Source of the DNA: Micromonospora musae
GTDB lineage: Bacteria > Actinomycetota > Actinomycetes > Mycobacteriales > Micromonosporaceae
Assembly (NCBI RefSeq): GCF_003626635.1
Contig: NZ_RAZT01000003.1
Coordinates: 310,001 to 374,000, forward strand
Reading direction: 5' to 3'
Length of the DNA: 64,000 nucleotides
Positions within the stretch are counted from its first letter, which is position 1; each line of letters opens with the position of its first letter. The notes beneath the pieces were generated by a model. It saw only the letters and a list, made by a program, of their open reading frames with translations. It had not been told where the DNA came from and searched no databases. Made by a program: the position numbers and the translations under genes. Of the stretch, positions 63,026-64,000 are shown piece after piece.

Positions 63026-64000
63026 GTGAACGACGCAGCTTCCGTCTCCCCCGTCGACCGTGCCGGTCTGCGGCAGCGAATCGACAAGGCCCTCGCCGAG
63101 TTCCTGGCCAACCAGCGGATCTGGATGGCCGGGGTCGACGACGCGCTGTCCCCCCTGGCGGAGGTGATCGAGGCGTTCGTACTGGGTGGCGGCAAGCGGC
63201 TGCGGCCGGCCTTCGCCTACTGGGGTTACCGCGGGGCCGGCGGCGTCGACAGCGATCAGGTCCTGGCCGCGCTGGCCGCCCTCGAACTGGTGCAGGCCAG
63301 CGCCCTGATCCACGACGACCTGATGGACCGCTCGGACACCCGGCGCGGCGAGCCCGCGGTGCACCGCCGGTTCGCCACCCGCCACCGCCGCTCCAACTGG
63401 GGTGGCGACCCGGACGGCTTCGGCGACGCCGCCGCGATCCTGCTCGGCGATCTCTGCCTGGTCTGGTCCGACGAGCTGCTGCACTCCGCCGGGCTGGAGC
63501 CGGGCACGGTGGCCCGGGCCCGTCCGGTCTTCGACGAGATGCGCACGGAGGTCACCGTCGGGCAGTACCTCGACGTCCTCGCCCAGGTGACCCGGGACAC
63601 CTCGGTGGAGCGCGCCGGCAAGGTCGCCCGCTACAAGTCGGCGAAGTACACGGTCGAGCGGCCGCTGCTCCTCGGCGCCGCGCTGGCGGACGCCCCGGTG
63701 GAGGTCGAGGCGGCCTACTCGGCGTACGGGTTGCCGCTGGGTGAGGCGTTCCAGCTCCGCGACGACCTGCTCGGTGTCTTCGGCGACCCGGCGCAGACCG
63801 GTAAGCCGGCCGGCGACGACCTGCGTGAGGGCAAGCGGACCTTCCTGGTGGCGGCCGCGTTGGAGGTGCTCGACGAGGGCGACCGGGCGCAGCTCCTGGC
63901 CGGGCTCGGTGACCCGGGGCTCGACGAGGAGGGGGTGACCCGGCTGCGCGGGCTGATCACCAGGAGCGGCGCGCCGGTCCGTACGGAGCAGCGGATCACC
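63026..64000 (+). CDS. All-trans polyprenyl diphosphate synthase (GGPP-type), truncated by window edge
   Basis: The first 325 codons of a class I prenyl synthase. The first Asp-rich motif is LIHDDLMDRSDTRRG and the second QLRDDLLGVFGD; GGGKRLRPAFAYW, TVGQYLDVLAQ and KSAKYTVERPL are the other conserved blocks. It joins IPP units to a C20 or longer product. With the carotenoid genes nearby, GGPP for C40 carotenoids is a sensible role, but menaquinone chains are also possible. The GTG start fits a leaderless promoter. Confidence 0.9.
   Translation, partial: MNDAASVSPVDRAGLRQRIDKALAEFLANQRIWMAGVDDALSPLAEVIEAFVLGGGKRLRPAFAYWGYRGAGGVDSDQVLAALAALELVQASALIHDDLMDRSDTRRGEPAVHRRFATRHRRSNWGGDPDGFGDAAAILLGDLCLVWSDELLHSAGLEPGTVARARPVFDEMRTEVTVGQYLDVLAQVTRDTSVERAGKVARYKSAKYTVERPLLLGAALADAPVEVEAAYSAYGLPLGEAFQLRDDLLGVFGDPAQTGKPAGDDLREGKRTFLVAAALEVLDEGDRAQLLAGLGDPGLDEEGVTRLRGLITRSGAPVRTEQRIT

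Overview
This is very GC-rich actinobacterial chromosome that fits the family Micromonosporaceae (Micromonospora/Salinispora-like). That placement is inferred from the mraZ-to-divIVA cell-division cluster order, an SAV_6107-family gene, an imuA'-imuB-dnaE2 mutasome, a cruF-cruG-crtD carotenoid-tail cluster and many leaderless GTG starts. About 58 protein genes are supported. No rRNA, tRNA, complete insertion sequence, prophage or CRISPR was seen.

Left part (1-28,100, almost all minus strand). A hisD fragment is followed by a LON-substrate-binding-domain gene, a DUF2567 membrane protein, a ParA/MinD-like ATPase with an internally repeated N-terminus and a one-pass membrane protein. Next come rluD, lspA, a DksA/TraR zinc-finger gene, a K+/H+ antiporter, a DUF167 gene and a small membrane protein. 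The division and cell-wall block, read in transcription order from about 28,084 down to 9,994, is mraZ, rsmH, ftsL-like, ftsI, murE, murF, mraY, ftsW, murG, murC, ftsQ, ftsZ, yggS, sepF, yggT, divIVA. Most junctions from rsmH to ftsQ are ATGA/TGATG overlaps. murD (normally mraY-ftsW) and pgeF/yfiH (normally ftsZ-yggS) are both absent from their usual places.

Middle (28,400-46,800). murT-gatD, the lipid II D-glutamate amidation pair, diverge from mraZ and are followed by a TVP38 membrane protein and an APH-fold kinase. leuS lies on the minus strand behind a leader that encodes a 12-residue peptide with three consecutive Leu codons, followed by a hairpin and T-run, which is a classical leucine attenuator. 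A moxR-DUF58-transglutaminase (TgpA-type) operon follows, then DUF3040, dinB, a phosphodiesterase, a methyltransferase, a 58-residue small protein and a TauE/SafE permease.

Right part (46,900-64,000). dnaE2, imuB, imuA' and an SAV_6107 HEPN gene are all on the minus strand, with a tandem pair of LexA-type SOS boxes and large palindromes upstream. Plus-strand genes ybaK, a crtA-like gene, a GNAT gene, cruF, cruG and crtD follow. They would finish a sioxanthin-like C40 glycoside. After them come a CDP-alcohol phosphatidyltransferase, metF, an XRE/TPR regulator and a truncated all-trans polyprenyl (GGPP-type) synthase that runs off the end.

The gene-poor gaps hold most of the unusual structure. 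There are two copies of a long palindromic MITE-like element (about 5,040-5,203 and 53,090-53,253) and two copies of a second, 77-78 bp palindromic family (32,142 and 41,310). A G-rich minisatellite appears to have grown out of a terminator (40,920-41,228), and there are further short tandem arrays. At least ten genes carry a TANNNT-like -10 box 6-8 nt upstream of their start codon, implying leaderless transcripts.
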